Shown one piece after another: positions 53,773-62,364 of a stretch of DNA of 64,000 nucleotides (the first letter of the stretch is position 1; every line of letters begins with the position of its first letter). The stretch comes from Pegethrix bostrychoides GSE-TBD4-15B. Lineage in GTDB: Bacteria > Cyanobacteriota > Cyanobacteriia > Elainellales > Elainellaceae. Made by a program: the position numbers and the translations under genes. The notes under the pieces were generated by a model. It did not search any database. It had not been told where the DNA came from and saw only the letters and a list, made by a program, of their open reading frames with translations. The stretch is taken from contig JAHHHV010000064.1 of NCBI GenBank assembly GCA_019359155.1, positions 186,001-250,000 on the forward strand, in the 5' to 3' direction.

Positions 53773-53962
53773 GAAACACCATTCGACTGGAAAGAGCGCT
53801 TGTGAACAACATCTGCTTCACTTTGTAGTGTAGCCGAGCCATCCTTGGCCTAGATGATTTTTCCCTGAGTGCTGGCTCAAAAGCTGCTGAGGGTTTGGCA
53901 GCAATTTAGTCTAGATCCAGACTGGCTCCAGACTGGATCTAGACTGGATCTAGTCCAGATCC

Positions 53963-55036
53963 TCAAATTTCTATCCAGACCGAAACTGAACCGCTGCGGC
54001 AGTAAAACTCCCCCCAGCCTTCTGCGTTAGTCCGAACCGTTCCCTGGATATGCTCAGTCAAATCGTAATAGGCTGCGTCCGGTTGCCCAGTTTCCATCCA
54101 CTTGCTGCCGCCCCAGCCGTCGCTCATGATCACCGCCATCGTTTTAGGATGCATCGCATTGCCCCAGCGCGTCCAGCCAACTACGCAGGGTTGGTCGAAG
54201 TAATCCATTTGCTGTCCGTAGGCGTGGTGTCGACGGGCTTGCAGAAATCTGTCCAGCAGCCAGCGGTGTGAGTCGAGCCAAATTTCTGACTCTTTGCCCT
54301 CTGAGTTTGGGGTGCAATTCGGGGTGCAATTCGGGGTGCAGCGAGCGCCATAGTAATCGGGGTAGAACAGACAGGGATAGCCCTCACGACGCAACAGAAT
54401 AATTGCATAGGCTAGCGGCTTGAACCAGGATTCGACGGCCGAATTGGGCACCGAATTGGGCGCAGAATTGGGCGCCGAATTGGGCGATGGCGAGCGGTGG
54501 TTCTCGATGAAGGTGATGGCCAGAGCGGGCTGCTGCTGGACTAGCGTATTGGAGAGCAGCTGACTCATGTCGTAGTAGCCACTGGCACGACTGGCGCGGT
54601 GGAAGTTAAAATGCAGCGGCACGTCTAGGAGCAAGACTCGCCCTGCCGTATCGCTAATGTACTGATGCAGATTCTCAATCTGTTCTGTCCAATACTCGCT
54701 CATCATAAACAGCTGTGGCTCCGAGGTCTGCTGTAAGATTGACTCTCGTAAGCTGGGTGGCAGATCTGCATCTAGACAGAACCCGTCGGCGTTCATCTGA
54801 TCCGGCGGCTCGGCAGATCGCTGGAGATAAATCTGCATCCCGGCAGCCTGGAAGGCAGCAGCCGTTTGCTGGTATTGCTGTAGCGCTACTTCTGCGGTAA
54901 TTTTTGGCAGCCAGATTGCCGTTACTCCAGCTTGGAATAGCTCGCTTGCCTGCGCTTGCAGCGTCTGTAGATGCAGGTTGAAATCGAGAATATGGGCGTG
55001 AAACGCCTGCAAAAGTACGCCGTTGGGTTCTGACAT
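53963..55036 (-). CDS. Degenerate GH13 alpha-amylase-like protein (predicted pseudoenzyme)
   Basis: 357 residues from the ATG at 55036. It follows a cytoplasmic GH13_5 amylase: NGVLLQAFHAHILDFNLHLQ, AGVTAIWLPKI, MSEYWTEQIENLHQYI, LLDVPLHFNFHRASRASGYY, FKPLAYAIILLRREGYPCLF. But the conserved regions are damaged. Region I (DVVLNH) is missing. Region II reads DGFCLDADL, with the invariant Arg replaced by Cys. Region IV reads ENHRSPSP instead of DNHD, losing the catalytic Asp. Chain shortened by over 100 residues. Two 12-bp repeat expansions (54309-54340 and 54438-54485) interrupt loops. Probably not a hydrolase. Confidence 0.8.
   Translation of the reverse strand: MSEPNGVLLQAFHAHILDFNLHLQTLQAQASELFQAGVTAIWLPKITAEVALQQYQQTAAAFQAAGMQIYLQRSAEPPDQMNADGFCLDADLPPSLRESILQQTSEPQLFMMSEYWTEQIENLHQYISDTAGRVLLLDVPLHFNFHRASRASGYYDMSQLLSNTLVQQQPALAITFIENHRSPSPNSAPNSAPNSVPNSAVESWFKPLAYAIILLRREGYPCLFYPDYYGARCTPNCTPNCTPNSEGKESEIWLDSHRWLLDRFLQARRHHAYGQQMDYFDQPCVVGWTRWGNAMHPKTMAVIMSDGWGGSKWMETGQPDAAYYDLTEHIQGTVRTNAEGWGEFYCRSGSVSVWIEI
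54438..54485. repeat. Four tandem 12-bp units in the GH13-like gene
   Basis: Unit GCCGAATTGGGC with minor changes; encodes Pro-Asn-Ser-Ala repeats right after the altered region IV. A second set with unit GGGGTGCAATTC is at 54309-54340 (Cys-Thr-Pro-Asn). Confidence 0.95.
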
Positions 55037-55117
55037 CAAGCTGCTGGCTGCGTAAGAATAAGACTCTATATTCTCGCCGTTCTTTGACCTTTCCGACAAG
55101 ATTCCCTTTCCGACCAG

Positions 55118-55819
55118 ATGCCAATGGCCTTTATCTCAGATCAGCTGACTAGCCAGCCGTTTGACATTGACCAAGCCATCTTGCTCCTGCGTCAAGCGGT
55201 GCGGCCATTTCCGAAAGCGGCCATGTTTGAGCTGGCCGACTTAGGCTACGGTTCGCCCTTTGAGCAGCTGGTTGCCTGCATCATCTCCATTCGCACCTAT
55301 GACGAGGTGAGCCTGTTGGTGGCGCAACGCCTGTTTGCACAAGCGCGTCGGCCTGCTGAACTGCTGAACCTCACGCCAGATCGGATCAGGCAGCTGATTC
55401 AAGACTGCACCTATGCTGACACCAAAGCTGACCAAATCTGGCAGATTGCAGAACGCATTGTGCGAGACTATGACGGCGAACTGCCCTGCGACGTGGAGAT
55501 TCTCAAGTCGTTTAGAGGCGTTGGCCCTAAATGTGCTCATCTGACGCTGGGGGTAGGCTGCGGGCTGCCTTACATCAGCGTCGATTCGCATGTGCATCAG
55601 GTGACAAATCGCTGGGGCTATGTACAAACCAAAACCCCCGAAAAGACGCTAGCGGCTCTAGAAGCCAAGCTGCCTCAGGTTTATTGGATCGAAATCAATC
55701 GGCTTTTGGTACCGTTTGGCAAGCATATCTGCCGGAGCCTCCCCCAATGCTCACGCTGTCCGCTGCAAGCCATCTGCCCGCAGGTGGGGGTCACAGGACG
55801 CGCTGTCAAAAATCGGTAG
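55118..55819 (+). CDS. Endonuclease III-like DNA glycosylase
   Basis: 233 residues, HhH-GPD fold. ACIISIRTYDEVS (normally SxQTTD), HhH ILKSFRGVGPKCAHLTLG with the catalytic Lys, and catalytic Asp in YISVDSHVHQVTNRWG. The C-terminal iron-sulfur cysteines are CRSLPQCSRCPLQAIC, with one residue less in the first gap than C-x6-C-x2-C-x5-C of E. coli Nth. An Nth paralog for oxidised pyrimidines is likely; it could be the second of two in the genome. Divergent from the amylase-like gene. Confidence 0.9.
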   Translation: MPMAFISDQLTSQPFDIDQAILLLRQAVRPFPKAAMFELADLGYGSPFEQLVACIISIRTYDEVSLLVAQRLFAQARRPAELLNLTPDRIRQLIQDCTYADTKADQIWQIAERIVRDYDGELPCDVEILKSFRGVGPKCAHLTLGVGCGLPYISVDSHVHQVTNRWGYVQTKTPEKTLAALEAKLPQVYWIEINRLLVPFGKHICRSLPQCSRCPLQAICPQVGVTGRAVKNR

Positions 55820-55864
55820 GTTAGATGCTACTTTGAAGCTACTTTCAGGCTGATTTAAGCGCTG

Positions 55865-56134
55865 CTAAAACGCCTGAATCCATTCTTTGATCTGGTATTC
55901 TGTCCAGATACCGTGCTGCCAGTATGGGTCAGCCTCCACAAGCTGCTGCGCTGCCGCCTCGGTTTCGGCTTCATAGACTCCGAAGACCTGGGTTAAATCC
56001 TGGGTTGGCCCCAGCGTAATCAGCGCACCGTCAGCCTGAAGCTGCTTCAAGCGATCTAGATGAGCCTGACGGTGAGGTGCTCGCTTCTCCAGGACATCTT
56101 CACAGTATCGACCAAACAGGACATATTTTGGCAT
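55865..56134 (-). CDS. YciI-family protein
   Basis: 89 residues: KYVLFGRYCEDVLEKRAPHR, HLDRLKQLQADGALITLGPT, AAQQLVEADPYWQHGIW. Ferredoxin-like dimer family with the conserved His and Asp, function not established. Single gene, convergent with the endonuclease. Confidence 0.9.
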   Translation of the reverse strand: MPKYVLFGRYCEDVLEKRAPHRQAHLDRLKQLQADGALITLGPTQDLTQVFGVYEAETEAAAQQLVEADPYWQHGIWTEYQIKEWIQAF

Positions 56135-56297
56135 GGTGATCTAGAGTGATTACTTTAATGACTATATCTCGATTACTGTGATTACTTTAATGATGATTTT
56201 GCCGAGGGTATTTATCTTAAGAAAATAAGATTTATAAATATTCTCTTTTATACTCCATAACGTATTATTATTCAGCTTTCAACTCAGAATCTACCCC

Positions 56298-57242
56298 ATG
56301 TCAACCTCAGCCCAGCCTGCCCTCCAGCGCCCCGTCACTCAGTTTTATGACTGGCGGAGCTATCGCTGTGCCTATGAACTCTGGCCTGCCTCAGAGAGCG
56401 GGCAACAGAGCGAGCAACAGAGCGAACAACAGAGCGAACAGCCGCCTATCCTGCTAGTTCATCCGATTGGTGTTGGGCTATCACGCCGCTTCTGGGATCG
56501 GTGGATTGCGGCTTGGCGCAAGGCTCACCCCAACCAGGCGATCTACAATCCCGACCTGCTGGGCTGCGGGGAAAGCCCGATGCCGCGACTGGCCTATCAG
56601 TCTCAAGACTGGGCTGAACAGCTGGCGCATTTAATCGGCCTTATTCAGCAGCCGGTGATTTTGCTGGTGCAGGGGGCTTCGCTGCCAATCGCGATTGAGC
56701 TAATTCAGGCTCACCCCAAGCTGGTGAAAGCGCTGGTGCTCTCAGGGCCACCCGCCTGGAAGCTGATCACGCAGGCAACGCCCGTCTGGCAGCAGCAGCT
56801 GGCCTGGAAGCTGTTTGACTCGCCGCTGGGTCTGGGCTTTTATCAATATGCAAAACGCCGTCAGTTTATTCAGAGCTTTTCGGTGCGGCAGCTCTTTGCC
56901 AGCGCTGCCGATGTCGATGCAGAATGGCTCGATCAGCTCACTACAGACGGGCAGGTGAATGCGAGCCGTCACGCGGTGTTCTCTTTCCTGGCAGGATTTT
57001 GGCGGCGAGACTACAGCCCAATCTTGGCTCAGCTGACAGTTCCGACGCTGGTTGTGCTGGGCGATACTGCTTCTAGCATCAGCCGCACCAGCGCTGCCGA
57101 AACGCCCAGTCAGCGTATGGCAGACTACTTGCAACACTGGCCACAGGCGGAGGGCAAACAAATTCCGGGTCGCAATCTGCTGCCCTACGAATCGACGCAG
57201 GCGTTTGTGGCAGCAATGCTGCCATTTGTGCAGGCTCTCTAA
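56298..57242 (+). CDS. Alpha/beta hydrolase
   Basis: 314 residues. Oxyanion His-Pro region ILLVHPIGVGLSRRFWDRW, nucleophile elbow VILLVQGASLPIAIELIQ (GxSxx, Ser), TVPTLVVLGDTASSIS near the acid. The catalytic His is not obvious at the usual place, so activity is uncertain. Inserted Ser-Glu-Gln-Gln repeats (12-bp units at 56395-56442) extend an N-terminal loop. Followed by the MATE gene on the same strand. Confidence 0.82.
   Translation: MSTSAQPALQRPVTQFYDWRSYRCAYELWPASESGQQSEQQSEQQSEQPPILLVHPIGVGLSRRFWDRWIAAWRKAHPNQAIYNPDLLGCGESPMPRLAYQSQDWAEQLAHLIGLIQQPVILLVQGASLPIAIELIQAHPKLVKALVLSGPPAWKLITQATPVWQQQLAWKLFDSPLGLGFYQYAKRRQFIQSFSVRQLFASAADVDAEWLDQLTTDGQVNASRHAVFSFLAGFWRRDYSPILAQLTVPTLVVLGDTASSISRTSAAETPSQRMADYLQHWPQAEGKQIPGRNLLPYESTQAFVAAMLPFVQAL
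56395..56442. repeat. Four tandem 12-bp units in the hydrolase gene
   Basis: Unit AGAGCGAACAAC with small changes; encodes Ser-Glu-Gln-Gln repeats. Confidence 0.95.
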
Positions 57243-57291
57243 AGCGCGCATTTAAGAAATCTATTTAAGAAATCTACTGAGGGAGAACTAT

Positions 57292-58725
57292 CTGAGTCAG
57301 CCACTGCCTTTTCAGCCGCCTGTTCAATCGCCCTCACTGCGCGAACAGTTTGTCCGTCTCGCCGCAGTCAACGTGCTGTCCAATCTGCTGGTGCCGCTGG
57401 CGGGGCTAATCGATATCGCTTTTTTGGGACATTTGAGCGAGGTGCGGCATCTGGCGGGTGTGGCGCTGGCCACGGTGCTGTTCAACTACATCTACTGGTC
57501 ATTTGGCTTTTTGCGGATGGGTACGACGGGCATCACAGCGCAGGCGATGGGGCGCGAGGAACCCGACGAAGTACTGCTGATTGGCCTACGGCATGGGATG
57601 ATTGCCCTGCTGATTGGGCTGGGCATTTTGCTGTTGCAGTGGCCGCTCAAGGTCGTGGGGTTTTGGCTGCTGAGCGCCAGCCCAGAGGTGAAGCGCTCAG
57701 GCGAGGCATTCTACGATGCGCTGATCTGGGGTGCGCCTGCGACTCTGCTGGGATTTGTGCTAATTGGCTGGTTTTTGGGGCGGGCAGAGGGCGGCAAAGT
57801 GCTGGTGCTGACGGCGGTTTCCAGCAGTACCAACGTGATTTTAGACTACTGGCTAATTGTGCGGCTGGGCTGGGGCAGCGCTGGCGCGGGAGCCGCAACG
57901 GCAATCAGTCAATATCTGGTGGTGCTGGTCGGGATGGGGCTGCTGCTGCGGGAGCTGCGACCTGCCCATTGGCGAGGGATGAGTCGTCGGGGCTGGGATC
58001 GGCTCTGGGATCGGCTCTGGGATCGGGTGGCGCTGCGGCAGCTGCTGCGGCTCAACGGCGAGATATTTTTGCGAACGCTGACCCTGGTGACGACATTTGC
58101 GCTGTTCACCAATCTCAGCTCCGGCTTTGGCACGAATGTTTTGGCTGCCAATACGCTGCTGCTGCAAGCGATCACCTTTGCCGCCTACTTTATTGACGGC
58201 CTAGCCTTCGCGACTGAGAGTTTGGCAGGGCTGCTGTCGGGCCGGGGCAGAGGCGGACTGCAGCAGCTGCTGTGGCTAGCGGGCAGCCTGAGCCTGGGTC
58301 TGGGGCTGCTGTTTGGCTGCCTCTATATCAGCCAGTCAGCGCTGCTGTTTGGCCGACTGACCCGCCATGCAGAACTACTGAGCCTAGTGCAGCGCTATGT
58401 GATCTGGCTGCTGCCCATACTGGGATTTGGCTCGATAGCCTATATGCTAGACGGCTATTTTCTAGGCTTGGCTCAAGGTCGCATCCTGCGTCAGTCGTCG
58501 ATTTTGGCGACGCTGCTGGGGTTTGTGCCGGCAGCAGTTCTGGCTTGGCATCTGCACAATTTGGATCTGCTCTGGCTGGCGCTGACGCTGTTTATGCTGA
58601 TGCGCGCCCTGACGCTGGGGCTAAACCTGGCCGGGACGCTGCGGATGGCTTGCCCAGATAGGCTTGACTCGGATGCTCCCAGTCTAGGCGCTCCCAGCGC
58701 AAATAAAGGCATCCCATTAGAATAG
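57292..58725 (+). CDS. MATE-family efflux transporter, apparent CTG start
   Basis: 477 residues with about 12 spans. MATE signatures: LREQFVRLAAVNVLSNLLVP, GLIDIAFLGHL, TTGITAQAMG, VSSSTNVILDYWLI. In the DinF-like branch; sodium- or proton-driven exporter. The first ATG/GTG (57373) would cut into transmembrane helix 1. The in-frame CTG at 57292 has GAGGGAG 6 nt upstream and gives the N-terminus MSQPLPFQPP that the family expects. A 12-bp repeat (57993-58026) gives Trp-Asp-Arg-Leu units in a cytoplasmic loop. Confidence 0.88.
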   Translation: MSQPLPFQPPVQSPSLREQFVRLAAVNVLSNLLVPLAGLIDIAFLGHLSEVRHLAGVALATVLFNYIYWSFGFLRMGTTGITAQAMGREEPDEVLLIGLRHGMIALLIGLGILLLQWPLKVVGFWLLSASPEVKRSGEAFYDALIWGAPATLLGFVLIGWFLGRAEGGKVLVLTAVSSSTNVILDYWLIVRLGWGSAGAGAATAISQYLVVLVGMGLLLRELRPAHWRGMSRRGWDRLWDRLWDRVALRQLLRLNGEIFLRTLTLVTTFALFTNLSSGFGTNVLAANTLLLQAITFAAYFIDGLAFATESLAGLLSGRGRGGLQQLLWLAGSLSLGLGLLFGCLYISQSALLFGRLTRHAELLSLVQRYVIWLLPILGFGSIAYMLDGYFLGLAQGRILRQSSILATLLGFVPAAVLAWHLHNLDLLWLALTLFMLMRALTLGLNLAGTLRMACPDRLDSDAPSLGAPSANKGIPLE

Positions 58726-58754
58726 AGAAGCACTCCATTACGCTTCTCTCACCC

Positions 58755-59519
58755 ATGAATCTTCTCACGCAAACTCTCCACTTGCTAGGTTCAGGTGCCG
58801 CCGCCTATATCACCGCCAGCAGCCTGCGCGACCCCAAAACCCGGCCTGACGTGCTGGCAGGCTTTCAGATGGCTGAAGCGGGAGCCGTGCCCTTTATCGA
58901 AGCGCTGTCGGAGCGTGCCGCTGCCGAAGCAGACGACTGGTTGGCCGAACGGCTGCTGCGTCATGCCAACGACGAACGCCGCCACAGCCAGATTTTTGCT
59001 CACGCTCTGAAGCAGCTCAACAAGCAGCTGATTGATTTCAGTCAGATTCCCCAACAGACTGCTGACGGCAAACCCGACGAGCGGCGACGCAGTCCGTTTT
59101 TTGAGGCTTACTTTACGGGCTATTCCAAGGCCGACATGGCTCCCGACCAGATTGACTGGGTGATGTTTATGATTAGCACGCATATTCTGGAGCTAGATGC
59201 CAGCAAAGACTTTCTGCGGATGGCCGCAGTTTTGCCGACTAGCGACATGGCCAGCGTCAATCTCAAAAAAGCGCTGCTCAGCATAGCCGATGACGAAAAG
59301 CGCCATGCGGCCTACCTGCTCGAAGCCGCCCAGCGTCGCTTGCCCTATGCCGAAGTAACCGGGTTAGTAGACGAATGGCGCGAGCGTAAGGTGAATGCGC
59401 TGGTGGCGATGGTGGGCGGTATGCTGAACCGCAAAGGAGGGGCAATTCCCTCTCTAGCGCGGGATGGCGTACCTGTCGAAATGAGCGAAAGTGAAAACCG
59501 CGAACTGATTGCCGCCTAG
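58755..59519 (+). CDS. Ferritin-like di-iron domain protein
   Basis: 254 residues, all-helical. Metal ligands appear as Glu plus ExxH pairs: MAEAGAVPFIE, RHANDERRHSQIF, THILELDASKDF and IADDEKRHAAYLLE. That is a carboxylate-bridged di-iron site. Related cyanobacterial proteins of unknown function exist; an oxygenase or oxidase role is possible, storage is less likely. Preceded by the MATE gene. Confidence 0.8.
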   Translation: MNLLTQTLHLLGSGAAAYITASSLRDPKTRPDVLAGFQMAEAGAVPFIEALSERAAAEADDWLAERLLRHANDERRHSQIFAHALKQLNKQLIDFSQIPQQTADGKPDERRRSPFFEAYFTGYSKADMAPDQIDWVMFMISTHILELDASKDFLRMAAVLPTSDMASVNLKKALLSIADDEKRHAAYLLEAAQRRLPYAEVTGLVDEWRERKVNALVAMVGGMLNRKGGAIPSLARDGVPVEMSESENRELIAA

Positions 59520-59546
59520 TCGATTTGCTGCCTAGTCGCTAGATCA

Positions 59547-60899
59547 ATGCCGATGCATCTGAATCGAATCCCGCTGCTGTTGGTCGGACTGCTGGTGAGC
59601 TGCACTTTAGCGCCACAAGCAGATCCAGAAGCCTCTCAAACCCCAGTTGCTGCTAAAGCTCCAGCATCGCCAGAGCGCGGAACCGCTTCTCAGACTGTGC
59701 CTGAGTCTGCCCGGATTGCCACAAAGCCGCTGAACTCAGCGCCGATTCAGATCACGCTAGCTGACTTGCCCCAGCCCTTTGCCACCGACAGCGCCTCAAA
59801 ATCGCCCAACGTGATTGACATTCCGGCGAATCCATCGCTGAACGTTCCCGCAGGCTTTGAGGTCAACGTTTTTGCAGAAGGGCTGGAGCGACCTCGCTGG
59901 CTAGCGCTCACGCCAACGGGGGAGGTGCTGGTTACAGAGACCCCCCAGAACCGGATCACGCTCCTGAGCGATCCAAATCAAGACGGCGTGGCCGAGCAAA
60001 AGCAGCAGTTTGCCACAGCCGACAACGGACTGAACCAGCCGCTGGGCATGGCGTTTGCCGATAATTATTTCTTTCTGGGCAACACCAACGCTGTGCTGCG
60101 CTTCCCCTATCAGTCTGGGCAGATACAGCTGAGCGGACGAGGCGAGCAGATTGCCGCACTGCCAGCCGACGGCTATAACAACCACTGGACGCGCAACGTG
60201 GTGGTTTCGCCAGACCAGCAGCGGCTCTACGTTTCGATTGGTTCTGCCTCTAACGTGGATGTCGAACCTGCTCCCCGCGCTTCGGTGCAGGTGATGGATT
60301 TCAACGGCCAGAGCAGCAGTTTTGCTACAGGACTCCGCAATCCGGTGGGGCTAGACTTTCATCCGGTCACGGGCGAACTCTACACCACGGTCAACGAACG
60401 CGACGGGCTAGGCGACAACCTGGTGCCTGACTATTTCACCCGCATCCAGCAAGGCGAGTTCTACGGCTGGCCTTACGCCTACTTGAGTGCCGACCGCCTC
60501 GATCCGCGTCAGGTTCGGGGCGACCAGAGCATTAACCCAGAGCTAGCGGCTCGCACCCAAACGCCCGACCTGTTGTTTCAGGCACATTCGGCGGCGCTGG
60601 GGCTGCAATTCTATGACGGTCAGACTTTCCCAGAGCGCTATCGCAATGGCGCATTTGTAGCCTTTCGCGGCTCCTGGAATCGCAATCAGGGCACAGGCTA
60701 CAAAATTGTGTTTGTGCCGTTTGGCTCTGACAACCGTCCAACTGGTGCATACGAAGATTTTGTCACCGGATTTCTGGTTGATCCCGCTGGCCCAACAACC
60801 TGGGGGCGTCCAGTCGGGCTGCTGACCTTGCCTGATGGCAGCCTGCTGTTCACCGAAGAAGCCAATGGCCGTATCTACCGCGTCCAGTATCGCGGCTGA
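59547..60899 (+). CDS. PQQ-dependent sugar dehydrogenase-like lipoprotein
   Basis: 450 residues. Lipobox LLVSC near the N-terminus, linker rich in Ala/Pro, then a six-bladed propeller: GFEVNVFAEGLERPRWLALT, NHWTRNVVVSPDQQRLYVSI, TGLRNPVGLDFHPVTGELY, and WNRNQGTGYKIVFVPF. Sorbosone/aldose dehydrogenase family. Cofactor is usually PQQ, but cyanobacteria often lack PQQ synthesis, so function is open. Anchored in the outer or plasma membrane by a lipid. Confidence 0.88.
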   Translation: MPMHLNRIPLLLVGLLVSCTLAPQADPEASQTPVAAKAPASPERGTASQTVPESARIATKPLNSAPIQITLADLPQPFATDSASKSPNVIDIPANPSLNVPAGFEVNVFAEGLERPRWLALTPTGEVLVTETPQNRITLLSDPNQDGVAEQKQQFATADNGLNQPLGMAFADNYFFLGNTNAVLRFPYQSGQIQLSGRGEQIAALPADGYNNHWTRNVVVSPDQQRLYVSIGSASNVDVEPAPRASVQVMDFNGQSSSFATGLRNPVGLDFHPVTGELYTTVNERDGLGDNLVPDYFTRIQQGEFYGWPYAYLSADRLDPRQVRGDQSINPELAARTQTPDLLFQAHSAALGLQFYDGQTFPERYRNGAFVAFRGSWNRNQGTGYKIVFVPFGSDNRPTGAYEDFVTGFLVDPAGPTTWGRPVGLLTLPDGSLLFTEEANGRIYRVQYRG

Positions 60900-60925
60900 A
60901 GTTCCAAAGCTAGGCTTCTGACCTG

Positions 60926-61132
60926 CTAATCTGGCTTGCCAATCTGCTGATTTTTGCCCTTAACTGGCGGCAGGCTATCCACCAATCCCAGCTCGAAAGC
61001 AATATCAGGCAGATCGCCCGCGATATATTTGCCCGGTTCAAACAGTCGCCCCGGCGTGAGGCAGACCTGACGCAGCTCAACTAGCTCAGTTGGTAAAAAG
61101 CTGCGGCGAAACTGACGGTGTTCGATGCTCAT
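60926..61132 (-). CDS. Small conserved cyanobacterial protein
   Basis: 68 residues: MSIEHRQFRRSFLPTELVEL, LTPGRLFEPGKYIAGDLPDI. No motif; soluble. Overlaps the DUF1802 gene by 4 bp (ATGA), and the arrangement suggests the two work together. Confidence 0.75.
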   Translation of the reverse strand: MSIEHRQFRRSFLPTELVELRQVCLTPGRLFEPGKYIAGDLPDIAFELGLVDSLPPVKGKNQQIGKPD

Positions 61133-61779
61133 TGGTAGCTTACTTCTGAGGTGGCTAGAGGGCTGAGATCGTGACTCAGGCGCATTCGCTGCTCTGTGTA
61201 GGCGGTGTCGCTCAAGGCAGGGGTAGCGCGGGCAGCCAGATCTGTGGCCAGATCTACAGCCAGATCTGCGGCCAAATCGATCCAGGATTTACAGCCGCTA
61301 TACGCCTCGCGATACGGGATCATTTGGGGGTGATCCAGCCTGTAGACCCGCAGCAGCAAAGCCGTGAGCGGCAGCTTGGGCTTCCACCTTAGCCGCTCGG
61401 TGACAAAGCGCTCGTTCCAAATATGGTGAGGCAGCAGTGCTGCGATATCTGCGGCTGACTCCAGCTCTAGCCCGTCTGTGACTTTTGCCCAGGCCTGAAT
61501 CTCGACTGTTTCTGGATGCCAGCCCGACTCGACGGGCTGCACCTGACAAGCATAGTCGGGCTTGAGCAGCTCTGGCTTTTGGTGTTCGTAGGTGGGATAG
61601 AGCCAAAACTGAGCTGGCTGAGCGGCTTGGGGCAGCACAAACCGCTGCTCATGAATGCCACCTTTGCGGAGCAACAAGATAGTTTCGCCGTGAGCCAATG
61701 CCGCAACTGCAACCGCCCATTCTTTCAGCGCTAGCCCCTGGATTGCTGGTTGGGAAGTGGAACTGTGGATGCTTTCCAA
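61129..61779 (-). CDS. DUF1802-family protein, TTG start
   Basis: 216 residues. ALKEWAVAVAALAHGETILL and LRKGGIHE at the N-terminus are diagnostic of DUF1802; FWLYPTYEHQKPELLK follows. Function unknown. TTG at 61779 with AGGAGA 6 nt upstream and no in-frame ATG. A repeat-rich C-terminus (DLAADLAVDLATDL) is coded by 12-bp units near 61225-61275. Confidence 0.85.
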   Translation of the reverse strand: MESIHSSTSQPAIQGLALKEWAVAVAALAHGETILLLRKGGIHEQRFVLPQAAQPAQFWLYPTYEHQKPELLKPDYACQVQPVESGWHPETVEIQAWAKVTDGLELESAADIAALLPHHIWNERFVTERLRWKPKLPLTALLLRVYRLDHPQMIPYREAYSGCKSWIDLAADLAVDLATDLAARATPALSDTAYTEQRMRLSHDLSPLATSEVSYQ

Positions 61780-62364
61780 AGCTGTCTCCTACTAGCGGAT
61801 GCTGCTTCTAGATTCTAGTCAAAAATACATATTTAAAAAAATACATATTTAAAACATATTAAAAAAGACTAGCTCCTCCCAGAACCAGTCTTTAGCAGTT
61901 TACAGACCTGTTGCTGTCAGGAACTTCTGCTGACAGCCGTTATCAATCAACCCCATCTACAAGACTGTGCGTTTATATGAGCACTCATGTAGAGGCAGCT
62001 CACACCGCAGCTTCCCAGGCAGCAGATGAACTTAAGGATATCTACAACTTCGCGATATCCAATTCCAGAAGCTATAGTAACAAAATACACAGACACTTTT
62101 CATAAAACTTTACAGGTGATTGAAGGGCAGGCCATAACTTGAGCTAATCAGTGCTAACCAGCTCTGCCTCCCGCCTCAGTGCCTGCAAGTGTCTCTAATA
62201 GTCCCTAATAAATTGCGGCGACGAGTCGGGTTGATAAATTGCTAGCCCAACCTGACACTTTTACCTGGCAGTCTGCGTCTGATCTCTTATTCGCACAGGT
62301 ATATGGTGCGGCTCAATTTACGCTTTAGGTTTACTCTTTTAGACTCTTCAACAAGGATTTTGCT
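61780..62364. other. Intergenic region, 585 bp, with two hairpins
   Basis: Upstream of DUF1802 (minus) and of the COP23 gene (plus). AT-rich repeats TACATATTTAAAA at 61827-61858. A terminator-like stem AAAGACT/AGTCTTT at 61864-61893 followed on the minus strand by six T. A 12-position imperfect hairpin at 61957-61992 (arms CTACAAGACTGT and GCACTCATGTAG). No protein-like frame; the open frame at 61911-62105 starts with TTG and has no character. Confidence 0.6.
61864..61893 (-). terminator. Terminator-like hairpin in the DUF1802 leader
   Basis: Seven perfect pairs AAAGACT/AGTCTTT plus one pair after a mismatch, then TTTTTT on the minus strand. It lies 85 bp before the DUF1802 start codon, so it could attenuate that gene or end an unseen minus transcript. 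Confidence 0.4.

Noticed and set aside
61911-62105. 64-residue plus-strand frame
   Set aside because: Non-ATG start, no ribosome site, no recognisable composition, and it spans an imperfect hairpin.
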